From Cellulomonas phragmiteti (GTDB lineage: Bacteria; Actinomycetota; Actinomycetes; Actinomycetales; Cellulomonadaceae), in NCBI RefSeq assembly GCF_016862775.1, contig NZ_BONP01000010.1:62001-126000 (forward strand): a DNA stretch of 64,000 nt, in the 5' to 3' direction. Positions 39,559 to 47,855 of the stretch are shown here, piece by piece. The translations under genes were made by a program, and so were the position numbers. How positions within the stretch are numbered: the first letter of the stretch is position 1; each line of letters opens with the position of its first letter. A model generated the notes under the pieces. The model was given only the letters and a program-made list of their open reading frames with translations, had not been told where the DNA came from and did no database searches.

Positions 39559-40164
39559 TCAGTCGTCGACGACCAGCCCCACGTGGTGCGCGAGCAGCGG
39601 CGCGAGATCCAGGAGCTGGTCCCGGGTGACCTTGGCGCCGCCGAGCCCGCCGACGCCCTCGAGGACGCGCAGCCGGGCACCGCGCAGGTCGCAGTCGGCG
39701 AGCCGCGCCGCGGTCGTGTCCAGCCGGCGCACGTCGCAGTCGACGACCACGAGGCGCTGCACGCGCGCGTGGCTGAGGTCGAGGTCGCCGAGCGTGACGT
39801 TCTCGAGCCGCAGCTCCTCCACCGTGGACTCGCGCAGGTCGAGGTAGTCGATCTTGCCGCCGGTCACCGTCACCCGGGTCCACGTCGAGGCGAACGCGGT
39901 GAACGCCCCGATGCGCAGGTCCGTCATGGTCGCGTCGCGCCACGTGGACGACGGGGCCCGCAACGCCCCGGCCCGCACGCCCGTCCACGACGTGTCGAGG
40001 ACGCGCGCGCCGTCGAGCACGACGCCCTCCAGGTCGCAGTCGTCGAGCGTGCAGTCGAGGAACCGCGCGCGCGACGCGTCACGCTGCGTCAGGTCCAGAC
40101 CACGGAAGGCCAACCCGTCGAGGTCGGCGTCGGGTTCGAGGTCGTAGGCGTCACCGCTGAGCAC
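39559..40164 (-). CDS. Pentapeptide-repeat-like (right-handed beta-helix) protein
   Basis: The product is 201 aa. About 170 residues consist of irregular five-residue turns such as LAFRGLDLTQRDASRARFLDCTLDDCDLEGVVLDGARVLD and LDLSHARVQRLVVVDCDVRRLDTTAARLADCDLRGARLR (landmarks FLDCTLDDCDLEG, LADCDLRGARL). This resembles pentapeptide-repeat proteins, which fold as square beta-helices. Some mimic DNA and inhibit gyrase, but no role can be given here. GTG 40164 is the best start. The same strand upstream is open through the tandem repeats, which I do not consider coding. Confidence 0.75.
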   Translation of the reverse strand: MLSGDAYDLEPDADLDGLAFRGLDLTQRDASRARFLDCTLDDCDLEGVVLDGARVLDTSWTGVRAGALRAPSSTWRDATMTDLRIGAFTAFASTWTRVTVTGGKIDYLDLRESTVEELRLENVTLGDLDLSHARVQRLVVVDCDVRRLDTTAARLADCDLRGARLRVLEGVGGLGGAKVTRDQLLDLAPLLAHHVGLVVDD

Positions 40165-40205
40165 CCCCCGAGCCTGCCACCACCCCCCGACACCCGTGGG
40201 GTGGC

Positions 40206-40523
40206 GAGAGCGCATTCCAGCCCCCGGGGGTGGTGAGAGTGCGATCCAGCCCCTGGGGTGGTGAGAGCGCATTCCAGCAACCCCTTGGGGGGTGAGAGGG
40301 CAATCCAGCAACCCCCTGGGGTGGCGAGAGCGCATTCCAGCCCTCTGGGGTGGTGAGAGTGCAATCCAGCAACCCCCTGGGGTGGTGAGAGCGCATTCCA
40401 GCCCTCTGGGGTGGTGAGAGTGCGATCCAGCAACCCCCTGGGGTGGCGAGAGCGCATTCCAGCAACCCCTGAGGTGGTGAGAGTGCAATCCAGCCCACCT
40501 GCGGTGGCGAGAGTGCCATCCGA
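40206..40523. repeat. Tandem array A: 11 units, 28-32 bp period, alternating subtypes
   Basis: Eleven copies of a unit with the core GAGAG-Y-GC-NNTCCAG begin at 40206, 40235, 40263, 40294, 40326, 40355, 40387, 40416, 40448, 40479 and 40509. Odd units 1-9 read GAGAGCGCATTCCAG and even units read GAGAG(T/G)GC(A/G)ATCCAG. Linkers are CAACCCC-TGGGGTGG-like with a CCCCTGGGG palindrome. The array fills the gap between the pentapeptide-like gene start (40164) and the MaoC-like gene stop. All three minus-strand frames are open across it. Confidence 0.95.
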
Positions 40524-40530
40524 CCGTCCA

Positions 40531-40640
40531 CTGGATTGCCCGCGCCGCGGGTGGGCTGGATTGCTTTCTCGCGCGCGCGGATGGGGCGGGTGCTCGCTCG
40601 CGCGCGGAGGGCTGGATTGCTCTCTCGGCGCGGGGGGGTG
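40531..40640. repeat. Inverted, diverged copies of the array A unit
   Basis: CTGGATTGC occurs at 40531, 40556 and 40612, the last two followed by TTTCTCGCG and TCTCTCGGCG. These are reverse-orientation relatives of the array A unit, giving the whole gap (40165-40644) an inverted layout. The last copy lies just beyond the MaoC-like gene stop. Nothing else is recognisable in this interval. Confidence 0.8.
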
Positions 40641-40644
40641 GGGG

Positions 40645-41541
40645 TCAGGGGTGGAGCGGGGTGACCGTGCCGGCGAGGTGGAGGCGGCCCGAGCGCGGGT
40701 GCCACGCCGTGAACGCGAAGCCGTCGGCCTCGGGCACCACGCGGACGTCGGGCGTCGCGGGCAGCAGCACGGGCGCCGCGAACTCCACCGCCCACGTGAA
40801 CGCGTCGCCCCGCGCCGCGCCGACGTCGGCGAGCGCGCGCGAAGCCGTGTACATGCCGTGGGCGATGGCACGCGGGAACCCCAGCGCGCGCGCCGTCACC
40901 GGGGACAGGTGGATGGGGTTGCGGTCACCGGAGACGGCCGCGTAGCGCCGGCCGACGTCCGCGGGCAGCTCCCAGCGACCCGTCCGCACGGGCGGGGTGA
41001 ACGCGGGACGCTCCGCGTCGTCGCGGGGCGCGTCCGGCAGGCGCACGCCCTTGGCGAGGTACGTCGAGACGCCCAGCCACGCGACCGCCCCCGCGGTGCT
41101 CACCTCGGTGACCAGGTCGACCTGCGTCCCCGAGCGGTGCGGGCGCAGGTCCCGGGCCCACGCGCGCACCGAGAGCCGGTCGCCGAGCGTCAGGGCCTGC
41201 CGCTGCTCGACCCGGTTGGCCACGTGGACCATGCCGAGCAGCGGCAGCGGGAAGTCCGGCCGGACCATCAGCGCCATCGCCACGGGGAACCCGAGGACGT
41301 GCACGTACCCCGCGGGCAGGGCGTCCGTCGCCGGCTCGTGCAGCAGGTGCTGGTAGGTGGTCAGGTGGTCCGGCTCGGCGCGGACGTCGTCGACGACGTA
41401 CGTGACGTCAGGCAGGGCGGGGGACGGGGTCCGCGTGCCGCGCGCGGCCGCGAGCCGCGCCGCCGCCCACGCCCCGCGCCCGTACAGGCCACCCAGACCC
41501 GGCACGCGCGGCAGCGCGACCTGCGTCGCCGGCGACGTCAC
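40645..41541 (-). CDS. MaoC-family acyl dehydratase (hotdog)
   Basis: The product is 298 aa, a double-hotdog enoyl-CoA hydratase/dehydratase of the MaoC type. The hydratase motif is YAAVSGDRNPIHLSPVTARALGFPRAIAHGMYTASRAL, with catalytic Asp and His in DRNPIH. It is translationally coupled to the upstream reductase gene (GTGA overlap). It supplies the hydration step in a fatty-acyl cycle, probably beta-oxidation or short-chain fatty-acid synthesis. Repeat-rich DNA follows its stop. Confidence 0.9.
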   Translation of the reverse strand: MTSPATQVALPRVPGLGGLYGRGAWAAARLAAARGTRTPSPALPDVTYVVDDVRAEPDHLTTYQHLLHEPATDALPAGYVHVLGFPVAMALMVRPDFPLPLLGMVHVANRVEQRQALTLGDRLSVRAWARDLRPHRSGTQVDLVTEVSTAGAVAWLGVSTYLAKGVRLPDAPRDDAERPAFTPPVRTGRWELPADVGRRYAAVSGDRNPIHLSPVTARALGFPRAIAHGMYTASRALADVGAARGDAFTWAVEFAAPVLLPATPDVRVVPEADGFAFTAWHPRSGRLHLAGTVTPLHP

Positions 41542-42929
41542 CGGCCCACCATGTTCTGCCCGCAGACCCGCAGGGTCCGGCCGAGGATCCCGCCGGCCGC
41601 CGGCGACGCGAGGAACGCGATCGCCTCGGCGACGTCCACGGGCTGTCCGCCCTGCTGCAACGAGTTCAGGCGACGCGCGACCTGCCGCGTGACCGCGGGG
41701 ATCCGCGCGGTCATCTCGGTCTCGATGAACCCGGGCGCCACGGCGTTGGCGGTGCCGCCGAACGGCGCGAGCAGCGGCGCGGTCGCGCGGACCATGCCGA
41801 TGACGCCGCCCTTGGACGCCGCGTAGTTGGTCTGGCCGCGGTTGCCCGCGATGCCCGACGTCGAGGCGAGCGACACGATGCGCGGCTCGTCGGCGAAGTC
41901 GCCGGACGTCAGCAGGGCCTCGTTGATGCGCAGCTGGGCGGCGATGTTGACGGCCAGCACGGACGCCCACCTGTCGTCGCTCATGTTGGCCAGCAGCTTG
42001 TCCCGCGTGATGCCGGCGTTGTGGACCACCACGTCGAGCCGGCCGTGGCGCGCCTTGGCGTGCGCGATGATGCGGTCGCCGGCGTCCGGCGCCGTCACGT
42101 CCAGCTGCAGCGCGGTGCCGCGCACCCGGTTGGCCACCTGCGCGAGCTGCTCGCCGGCGGCGGGCACGTCGACGGCCACGACGCTCGCGCCGTCGCGTGC
42201 CAGGACGTCGGCGATCGCGGCGCCGATGCCGCGGGCGGCGCCCGTGACGACCGCGACCTTGCCGGCCAGCGGCTTCTCCCAGTCGGTCGGCAGCTCGCCG
42301 GCGGCGGAGTCCACCTCGAGCAGCTGGCCGTCGACGAACGCCGAGCGCGCCGACAGGAAGAACCGCAGCGCCGCGACGACGCTCGGTGCGCTGACGGGCA
42401 CGCCCGGCGCGACGACGACCCCGTTGCCCGTGGCGCCCTGGCGCAGCTCCTTGGCCAGGGACCGCAGGAACCCGTCGACGCCCTGCCGTGCCGCGGCGAC
42501 CGCCGGGGCGTCGGAGTCGAGCGCGGGGTGCGACAGCGTCACGACGCGGCCGCCCGGGCGCAGGCGCTTGAGGGTCGACGCCGCGGCGAGCACCGGGGCC
42601 GTCAGGTCGTCGGGGTGCTCGACGCCCGTCAGGACGAGGACGACGGCGGCGTAGCGCACGTCCGGCGTGGCGTGCCGGTGCACCTCGACGTCCCAGCCGT
42701 CGAGGACGGCAGGGGTCTCGCCGGTCGTCGGGGCGCCCCCGGCGGGCGAGGACAGCAGGCGGGCGACGAGGTCGGCGTCGGGGCCGGTGCCGAGCACGAG
42801 CGCCGGGCCGTCGAGCAGGGGGCGCCCGGGGCGGTGGCGCCGCAGGACGGCGGGGCGGGGCAGGCCGAGCTGCTGCGCGAGCTTCTGGGTGAGCCCGCTG
42901 TTGACGAGCTCGAGGTAGCGGTCGGTCAT
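41538..42929 (-). CDS. 3-oxoacyl-ACP/CoA reductase (FabG4-like, long SDR)
   Basis: This is a 463-aa protein with an N-terminal degenerate Rossmann domain (about 1-210) and a C-terminal active SDR domain. TGAARGIG begins the active domain near residue 225. Further SDR motifs are VHNAGITRDKLLANM, SLASTSGIAGNRGQTNYAASKGG (Ser, Tyr, Lys) and VAPGFIETEMTARIP. This two-domain plan is that of the high-molecular-weight FabG4 proteins of actinobacteria, which reduce 3-oxoacyl thioesters. It heads the MaoC gene and lies downstream of the thiolase gene, separated by array B. The start is ATG 42929 after CAGGAG. Confidence 0.93.
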   Translation of the reverse strand: MTDRYLELVNSGLTQKLAQQLGLPRPAVLRRHRPGRPLLDGPALVLGTGPDADLVARLLSSPAGGAPTTGETPAVLDGWDVEVHRHATPDVRYAAVVLVLTGVEHPDDLTAPVLAAASTLKRLRPGGRVVTLSHPALDSDAPAVAAARQGVDGFLRSLAKELRQGATGNGVVVAPGVPVSAPSVVAALRFFLSARSAFVDGQLLEVDSAAGELPTDWEKPLAGKVAVVTGAARGIGAAIADVLARDGASVVAVDVPAAGEQLAQVANRVRGTALQLDVTAPDAGDRIIAHAKARHGRLDVVVHNAGITRDKLLANMSDDRWASVLAVNIAAQLRINEALLTSGDFADEPRIVSLASTSGIAGNRGQTNYAASKGGVIGMVRATAPLLAPFGGTANAVAPGFIETEMTARIPAVTRQVARRLNSLQQGGQPVDVAEAIAFLASPAAGGILGRTLRVCGQNMVGR

Positions 42930-42957
42930 CACGACTCCTGCGTCGTCGGGTGCGGGG

Positions 42958-43072
42958 CTGGATCGCTCTCTCGCGGGGGAGAGGGCGGCTGGATCGTCCT
43001 CTCGCGGGGGAGAGGGGGGCTGGATCGTCCTCTCGCGGGGGAGGGGGGCGGCTGGATCGCTCTCTCGCGGTG
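42958..43072. repeat. Tandem array B: four units, 31-32 bp period
   Basis: CTGGATCG(CTCT/TCCT)CTCGCGG recurs at 42958, 42989, 43020 and 43052, with GGGAGAGGG-type linkers. The core resembles the array A unit on its opposite strand (CTGGATTGC-CTCTC). It fills the gap between the reductase start and thiolase stop. Confidence 0.93.
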
Positions 43073-43090
43073 AGGGGGTGATCCAGCCGC
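43048..43090 (-). terminator. Hairpin after the thiolase gene, formed by the last repeat unit
   Basis: GCGGCTGGATC (43048-43058) and GATCCAGCCGC (43080-43090) form perfect 11-bp arms around a 21-nt loop. The hairpin begins 3 nt after the thiolase stop on the minus strand. It could terminate the thiolase transcript. Confidence 0.6.
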
Positions 43091-43093
43091 TGG

Positions 43094-44434
43094 TCAGGCG
43101 GCTTCGAGGAGGGCGGTGAGGCCCAGGCCCCCGGCGGCGCAGACCGAGACCAGCGCGCGGACGGGGGAGTCGTCGCCGGCCGCGACCTGGGAGGCGCGCC
43201 GGGCGTGCAGCTCCTTGGCGATGGTCGCCACGATGCGTCCGCCGGTGGCGGCGAACGGGTGCCCGGCGGCCAGCGACGACCCGTGCACGTTGAGGCGTGC
43301 GGGGTCGACGGTGCCGAATGCGCCGTCCAGTCCCAGGCGCTCGCGGCCGAACTCCTCGGACCCCCACGCGGCGAGCGTGGTGAGCACGGTCGAGGCGAAC
43401 GCCTCGTGGATCTCGACGTACTCGAGGTCCTCCAGGCGCAGGCCGTGGCGGGCCAGCAGGCGCGGCACCGCGAAGACCGGTGCCATGAGCAGGCCGTCGA
43501 CGCCGTGCACGAAGTCGACGGCGCCGGCCTCGGCGTCGACGACCGCGGCGAGCGGGGTGAGGTCGTGCGCGGCCGCCCAGTCGGCGGAACCCAGCAGCAC
43601 GGTCGACGCGCCGTCGGTGAGCGGCGTGGAGTTGCCGGCGGTCATGGTCGCGGGGGCGTCCAGGCCGAGGCCGAAGGTCGGCTTGAGCTTCGCGAGCTTC
43701 TCCAGCGAGGTGTCGGCGCGCAGGTTCGCGTCGCGCGTCAGCCCGCGGTAGGGAGTGACGAGGTCGTCGAAGAACCCGTCGTCGTACGCGGCTGCCAGGC
43801 GCTGGTGGCTGCGCAGCGCGACCTCGTCCTGGGCCTCGCGCGTGATCTCCCACTGGGCCGTCGTCAGGGCCTGGTGCTCGCCCATCGACAGGTGCGTGCG
43901 GGGCTCGGACGTGCGCGGCGTGGCGGGGGCCAGGTCCTTCGGGCGGAGGCGGGCCAGTGCCTGGAGGCGCTGCTGCGGGGTCTTCGCGTGCGAGACGTCG
44001 AGCAGCACGCGGCGCAGCTTCTCGCTGACGGCGATCGGGGCGTCGGACGTGGTGTCGACGCCGCCGGCGATCGCGGACTCGAGCTGGCCGAGGCGGATCT
44101 TGTTGGACAGCGAGACCACGGTCTCCAAGCCCGTCGCGCAGGCCTGCTGCACGTCGTACGCCGGCGTCGTGGGGGCCAGGGCCGAGCCGAGCACGGCCTC
44201 GCGCGTGAGGTTGAAGTCGCGGCTGTGCTTGAGGACGGCGCCCGCGGCGACCTCGCCGATGGACTCGCCCTGCAGGCCGTACCGGGCGACGAGCCCGTCG
44301 AGGGCGGCCGTGAGCATGTCCTGGTTGGACGCCTGCGCGTACTTCCCGCCGGCGCGGGCGAAGGGGATCCGGTTGCCCCCCAGGACGTACGCGGCGCGGG
44401 GGGTCGGGGACGTGCTGGGGGTGCGGGTGGCCAT
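43094..44434 (-). CDS. Acetyl-CoA acetyltransferase / 3-ketoacyl-CoA thiolase
   Basis: This is a 446-aa thiolase (FadI-like). The nucleophilic Cys is in VQQACATGLETV, the second catalytic Cys in VSVCAAGGLGLTALLE, and the His sites are EIHEAFASTVL and NVHGSSLAAGHPFAATGGR. The GHPFAATG form in place of GHPxGxTG marks the trifunctional-enzyme-type clade. It performs thiolytic cleavage in fatty-acid oxidation. The gene is divergent from the TetR gene and starts at ATG 44434. Confidence 0.94.
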   Translation of the reverse strand: MATRTPSTSPTPRAAYVLGGNRIPFARAGGKYAQASNQDMLTAALDGLVARYGLQGESIGEVAAGAVLKHSRDFNLTREAVLGSALAPTTPAYDVQQACATGLETVVSLSNKIRLGQLESAIAGGVDTTSDAPIAVSEKLRRVLLDVSHAKTPQQRLQALARLRPKDLAPATPRTSEPRTHLSMGEHQALTTAQWEITREAQDEVALRSHQRLAAAYDDGFFDDLVTPYRGLTRDANLRADTSLEKLAKLKPTFGLGLDAPATMTAGNSTPLTDGASTVLLGSADWAAAHDLTPLAAVVDAEAGAVDFVHGVDGLLMAPVFAVPRLLARHGLRLEDLEYVEIHEAFASTVLTTLAAWGSEEFGRERLGLDGAFGTVDPARLNVHGSSLAAGHPFAATGGRIVATIAKELHARRASQVAAGDDSPVRALVSVCAAGGLGLTALLEAA

Positions 44435-44497
44435 GTGGCGCTCCCTCTCGCATCGGCGTCGATGACGGGCTCTACCGGACGACCACCCCTCGGAGGA

Positions 44498-44511
44498 GGG
44501 ACGTTCGTCCC
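44498..44511. promoter_or_regulatory. Candidate operator dyad in the thiolase/TetR intergenic region
   Basis: GGGACG and CGTCCC (6-bp arms, TT spacer) form a 14-bp palindrome. The region also holds a second dyad, CGCAACC (44523-44529) / GGTTGCG (44549-44555), around the TetR gene's -10 box. Either could bind the TetR protein. The choice is not decided. Confidence 0.4.
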
Positions 44512-44541
44512 GAACTGGTGTCCGCAACCCACAGTACCTGA

Positions 44542-44547
44542 TACCTT
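44542..44547 (+). promoter_or_regulatory. -10 box (TACCTT) for leaderless tetR-type gene
   Basis: TACCTT ends 7 nt before GTG 44555 and lies within the CGCAACC/GGTTGCG dyad, which suggests autorepression. Confidence 0.5.
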
Positions 44548-44554
44548 CGGTTGC

Positions 44555-45472
44555 GTGAGCCCCGTCACTCCGGGAACGTCGACGACGACCTCCCCGCACC
44601 GCGCGAGCGACGACGGACCGGACCGGACCGTCGTCCGGCGCCTCGCGCCCGCCGCCCCGCCCCTCGCGACGGGGGCCCTGCCCGCGCCGGGCGAGGACGC
44701 ACCGGTCGACGGCCGATCCACCCGCTGGGCCGACCACCGCGAGGCGCGCCGCGCGGAGCTCGTCCGCGTCGCCCGGCGTACCGTCCACCACGGCGGGCCC
44801 GACGTCTCGATGGAGGAGATCGCGGCGGCCGCGGGGACCTCCAAGTCGATCGTCTACCGCTACTTCAGCGACAAGACCGGGCTGCAGATCGCGGTCGCCG
44901 AGATGGTGGTGGCGCAGATCCAGGGCGCCCTGGAGGGTGTCCTGCGCGTCGCTCCCACCCCGCGCGAGGGCCTGCGCGCGATGGTCGCCGTGTACCTGGA
45001 GATGATCGAGTCCTCGCCGCACGTCTACGCGTTCGTGACCCGCGACGGCTCGGTGGAGTCCGGCGGCCCGCTCGGCCACTTCCTCGACTCCGTCACCGCG
45101 CTCGTCGCCGCGCCGTTCGCGCGCGGCCTCACCGAGGACCGTGACGGCAGCCGCGTCGCCCGCCGCCCCGGCGCGGACGACGGCGCCCTCGACCCGACGG
45201 CCGCGGCGCTCGCCGAGTCCTGGGCCGCGGGCGCCGTCGGGTTCGTCCGCGGCGCCGGCGAGTGGTGGCTGGCGCACCGCGGCGAGCCCGGCACGCCCGA
45301 CCGCGAGGCGCTGACCGCGCAGGTCGCGGCCTGGCTGTGGGCCGGCCCCGTCGGTCTGCTCGCCCGCGAGCACCCCCGCACCACCACCCCGACCACCGCA
45401 CCCGCCCACCCGGCGGACCCGCACCCCACCGGCGGCGACGAGGCCGCCCCCACCCCCAGGGAGCAGCGATGA
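44555..45472 (+). CDS. TetR-family transcriptional regulator
   Basis: This is a 305-aa regulator. A long N-terminal tail of about 60 residues (Thr/Pro/Ala-rich) precedes the TetR HTH (ELVRVARRTVHHGGPDVSMEEIAAAAGTSKSIVYRYFSDKTGLQIAV; landmarks VSMEEIAAAAGTSKSIVYRYFSDKTGL). The ligand domain follows, and the C-terminus is His/Pro/Thr-rich. It is divergent from the thiolase gene and overlaps the acyl-CoA oxidase gene by ATGA, so it most likely controls this fatty-acid module. A second start closer to the HTH is possible. Confidence 0.9.
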   Translation: MSPVTPGTSTTTSPHRASDDGPDRTVVRRLAPAAPPLATGALPAPGEDAPVDGRSTRWADHREARRAELVRVARRTVHHGGPDVSMEEIAAAAGTSKSIVYRYFSDKTGLQIAVAEMVVAQIQGALEGVLRVAPTPREGLRAMVAVYLEMIESSPHVYAFVTRDGSVESGGPLGHFLDSVTALVAAPFARGLTEDRDGSRVARRPGADDGALDPTAAALAESWAAGAVGFVRGAGEWWLAHRGEPGTPDREALTAQVAAWLWAGPVGLLAREHPRTTTPTTAPAHPADPHPTGGDEAAPTPREQR

Positions 45473-47544
45473 CGACGACGACCGAACGCCCCACCACCGG
45501 TGCCACGTCCCGCGACAGGGCCCCCCGCGTCGACGTCGCCGCCCTGGAGGAGACGCTGCTGGGCACGTACGCGCAGCTGCGGCGCGAGGCGCGTGCCATC
45601 ACCGCCGACCCCGAGTTCCAGAAGATCGAGGGCCAGTCCATGGCCGAGCACCGCGAGCGCGTGCTCGGCCAGCTGCGGCGCCTCGAGGCCGAGCACGACG
45701 TGCTGCGCGCCTTCCCCGCGCACCTCGGCGGCGCCGACGACCACGGCGGGTCCCTCGCGCGGTTCGAGGAGCTGGTCGCCGCCGACCCGTCGCTGCAGAT
45801 CAAGGCGGGCGTGCAGTGGGGGCTGTTCGCGTCCGCGATCCTGCACCTGGGCACCGAGCACCACCACGAGACGCTCCTGCCCGACGCGATGCACCTGCGC
45901 GTCCCGGGGGCGTTCGCGATGACCGAGGCGGGCCACGGCTCGGACGTCGCCTCGATCGGGACCACCGCGGAGTACGACCCCGAGGCGCAGGAGTTCGTCC
46001 TGCACACCCCGTTCCGCGCGGCGTGGAAGGACTACCTGGGCAATGCGGCCGTCCACGGCACCGCCGCCGTCGTGTTCGCGCAGCTCATCACCGCCGCCCC
46101 CGGCCAGGCGCGGGTCAACCACGGCGTGCACGCCTTCTACGTGCCGCTGCGCGACCCCGCGACGCACGAGTTCCTGCCCGGCATCGGCGGCGAGGACGAC
46201 GGGGTCAAGGGCGGGCTCAACGGGATCGACAACGGGCGCCTGCACTTCACGCACGTCCGCGTGCCGCGCACGAACCTGCTCAACCGGTACGGCGACGTCG
46301 CCCCCGACGGCACGTACTCCTCGCCCATCGCGAGCCCCGGTCGCCGGTTCTTCACGATGCTCGGCACGCTCGTGCAGGGTCGCGTCTCGCTCGACGGCGC
46401 GGCGGCCAACGCCAGCAAGATCGCGCTGGCCATCGCCGTGACCTACGCCAACCAGCGCCGCCAGTTCGCCGGCGGCAGCGGCGAGGAGGTCGTGCTGCTC
46501 GACTACGGCCAGCACCAGCGCCGGCTGCTGCCCCTGCTCGCCGACGCGTACGCCACGTCTTTCGCGCACGAGGAGCTGCTCGCCGCGTTCGACGAGGTGT
46601 TCTCGGGGCGCGGCGACACCCCGGAGAACCGCGAGGACCTCGAGACGCTCGCGGCCGCGCTGAAGCCGACGTCGACGTGGAACGCGCTGGCGACGCTGCA
46701 GGCGTGCCGCGAGGCGTGCGGCGGTGCGGGCTTCATGGCCGAGAACCGGCTGACGGGCCTGCACGCGGACCTCGACGTCTACGTGACGTTCGAGGGCGAC
46801 AACACGGTGCTCTACCAGCTCGTCGCCAAGCGGCTGCTCGGCGACTACGCGACGTCGCTCACGGCGCTGCAGGCCGACCGCGGCGACCTGGCCCGGTTCG
46901 TCGTCGACCGCGTCACCGACGCCGCGCTGCACCGCACGCCGCTCGTGCGCGCCGTGCAGACGCTCGGCGACCGGGGCGACGCACGCCGGTCCGTGGGGCA
47001 GCTGCGCGACACCGACACCCAGCGCGACCTGCTGACCGACCGCGTGGAGACGATGGTCGCGCAGGTCGCCCAGGCCTTGGCACCGGCCCGCAAGATGAGC
47101 CCCGAGCGCGCCGCGGAGCTGTTCAACGCCCACCAGCACGAGCTCATCGAGACGGCGCGCGCGCACGCCGAGCGCGTCCAGTGGGAGGCGTTCACGCGGG
47201 CCGTGGAGCGCATCGAGGACCCGGGCACGCGTCAGGTGCTGACGTGGGTGCGCGACCTGTTCGGCCTCACGCTCGTCGAGCGGAACCTCGCGTGGTACCT
47301 GGTGAACGGGCGCCTGTCCGCCGGGCGCGCGCGCACCGTGACGTCGTACATCGAGCGGCTGCTGGCGCGGCTGCGGCCGCACGCGCAGGACCTGGTCGAC
47401 GCGTTCGGCTACGGCCCGGAGCACCTGCGGGCGCCGATCGCGTCGGGGCAGGAGCGGGCGCGGCAGGACGAGGCGCGCGCGTACTACCGCGCGCAGCGGG
47501 CCAGCGGCGACGCGCCGATCCCGGAGAAGCACCACCGGAGGTGA
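45469..47544 (+). CDS. Acyl-CoA oxidase/dehydrogenase family protein
   Basis: This is a 691-aa flavoprotein of acyl-CoA oxidase size, larger than the 380-400 aa dehydrogenases. The dehydrogenase core has the segments FAMTEAGHGSDVASIGTTAEY (flavin-binding), GRVSLDGAAANASKIALAIAVTYANQRRQF, and the catalytic region CREACGGAGFMAENRLTGLHADLDVYVTFEGDNTVLYQLVAKRLL, where E in TFEGDN is the expected base. An extra C-terminal helical domain follows. It is coupled to the TetR gene (ATGA) and partners the thiolase, reductase and hydratase in fatty-acid breakdown. Confidence 0.93.
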   Translation: MTTTTERPTTGATSRDRAPRVDVAALEETLLGTYAQLRREARAITADPEFQKIEGQSMAEHRERVLGQLRRLEAEHDVLRAFPAHLGGADDHGGSLARFEELVAADPSLQIKAGVQWGLFASAILHLGTEHHHETLLPDAMHLRVPGAFAMTEAGHGSDVASIGTTAEYDPEAQEFVLHTPFRAAWKDYLGNAAVHGTAAVVFAQLITAAPGQARVNHGVHAFYVPLRDPATHEFLPGIGGEDDGVKGGLNGIDNGRLHFTHVRVPRTNLLNRYGDVAPDGTYSSPIASPGRRFFTMLGTLVQGRVSLDGAAANASKIALAIAVTYANQRRQFAGGSGEEVVLLDYGQHQRRLLPLLADAYATSFAHEELLAAFDEVFSGRGDTPENREDLETLAAALKPTSTWNALATLQACREACGGAGFMAENRLTGLHADLDVYVTFEGDNTVLYQLVAKRLLGDYATSLTALQADRGDLARFVVDRVTDAALHRTPLVRAVQTLGDRGDARRSVGQLRDTDTQRDLLTDRVETMVAQVAQALAPARKMSPERAAELFNAHQHELIETARAHAERVQWEAFTRAVERIEDPGTRQVLTWVRDLFGLTLVERNLAWYLVNGRLSAGRARTVTSYIERLLARLRPHAQDLVDAFGYGPEHLRAPIASGQERARQDEARAYYRAQRASGDAPIPEKHHRR

Positions 47545-47855
47545 CGGGAGTACGGGTCGGCATGACCCTCGTCCAGCTCGCGCAGGCCACGGGTGTCACG
47601 GTGGCAGACCTCAGTGTGCTGAAGAACGGGCGGGCGAGGGTGGTGCGGTACAGCACGCTGACGGCCGTCCGCGACGCGCTCGGCTGTCAGCCGGGCGACC
47701 TCCTGGTGGTCGAACCCGCCGCTGACGCTCCCCCCGGAGTGAGGCGGGCCGTCAGCCTTCGCGTTCCCGGGCTCCACGGCTCCCTGCGGACGGCGCGCAG
47801 TGGCCGCGACGGCGACCGGCCCCCGCAGGGGCCCGGGCCTCACCCGCGCACCTGA
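47541..47855 (+). CDS. Cro/C1-type helix-turn-helix protein, N-terminally short
   Basis: This is a 104-aa HTH protein. The core MTLVQLAQATGVTVADLSVLKNGRARVVRYSTLTAVRDALGCQPGDLL matches the YozG-like HTH_26 family. That family usually begins about ten residues earlier with a helix like RLDRLLAERGMTL, which is missing here. The tail after VVEPAAD is Arg/Gly/Pro-rich and unlike the family. Start options are GTG 47541, overlapping the oxidase stop, or ATG 47562 with GGGAG 11 nt upstream. It may be a partly eroded gene. Confidence 0.55.
   Translation: MTGVRVGMTLVQLAQATGVTVADLSVLKNGRARVVRYSTLTAVRDALGCQPGDLLVVEPAADAPPGVRRAVSLRVPGLHGSLRTARSGRDGDRPPQGPGPHPRT

Noticed and set aside
36815-39988. Long minus-strand frame opposite the desulfurase-like gene and the GNAT-kinase gene
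   Set aside because: Antisense shadow; the plus-strand genes have clear motifs and a riboswitch.
40165-40488. Array A as coding sequence (His/Pro/Arg-rich repeats in all three minus frames)
   Set aside because: All three minus frames are open simply because of the repeat composition. There is no ribosome-binding site, and a proper start for the pentapeptide-like gene exists at 40164.
40165-40644. Array A as a CRISPR
   Set aside because: The repeats are not uniform, the linkers are similar to each other rather than unique spacers, and no cas genes are present.
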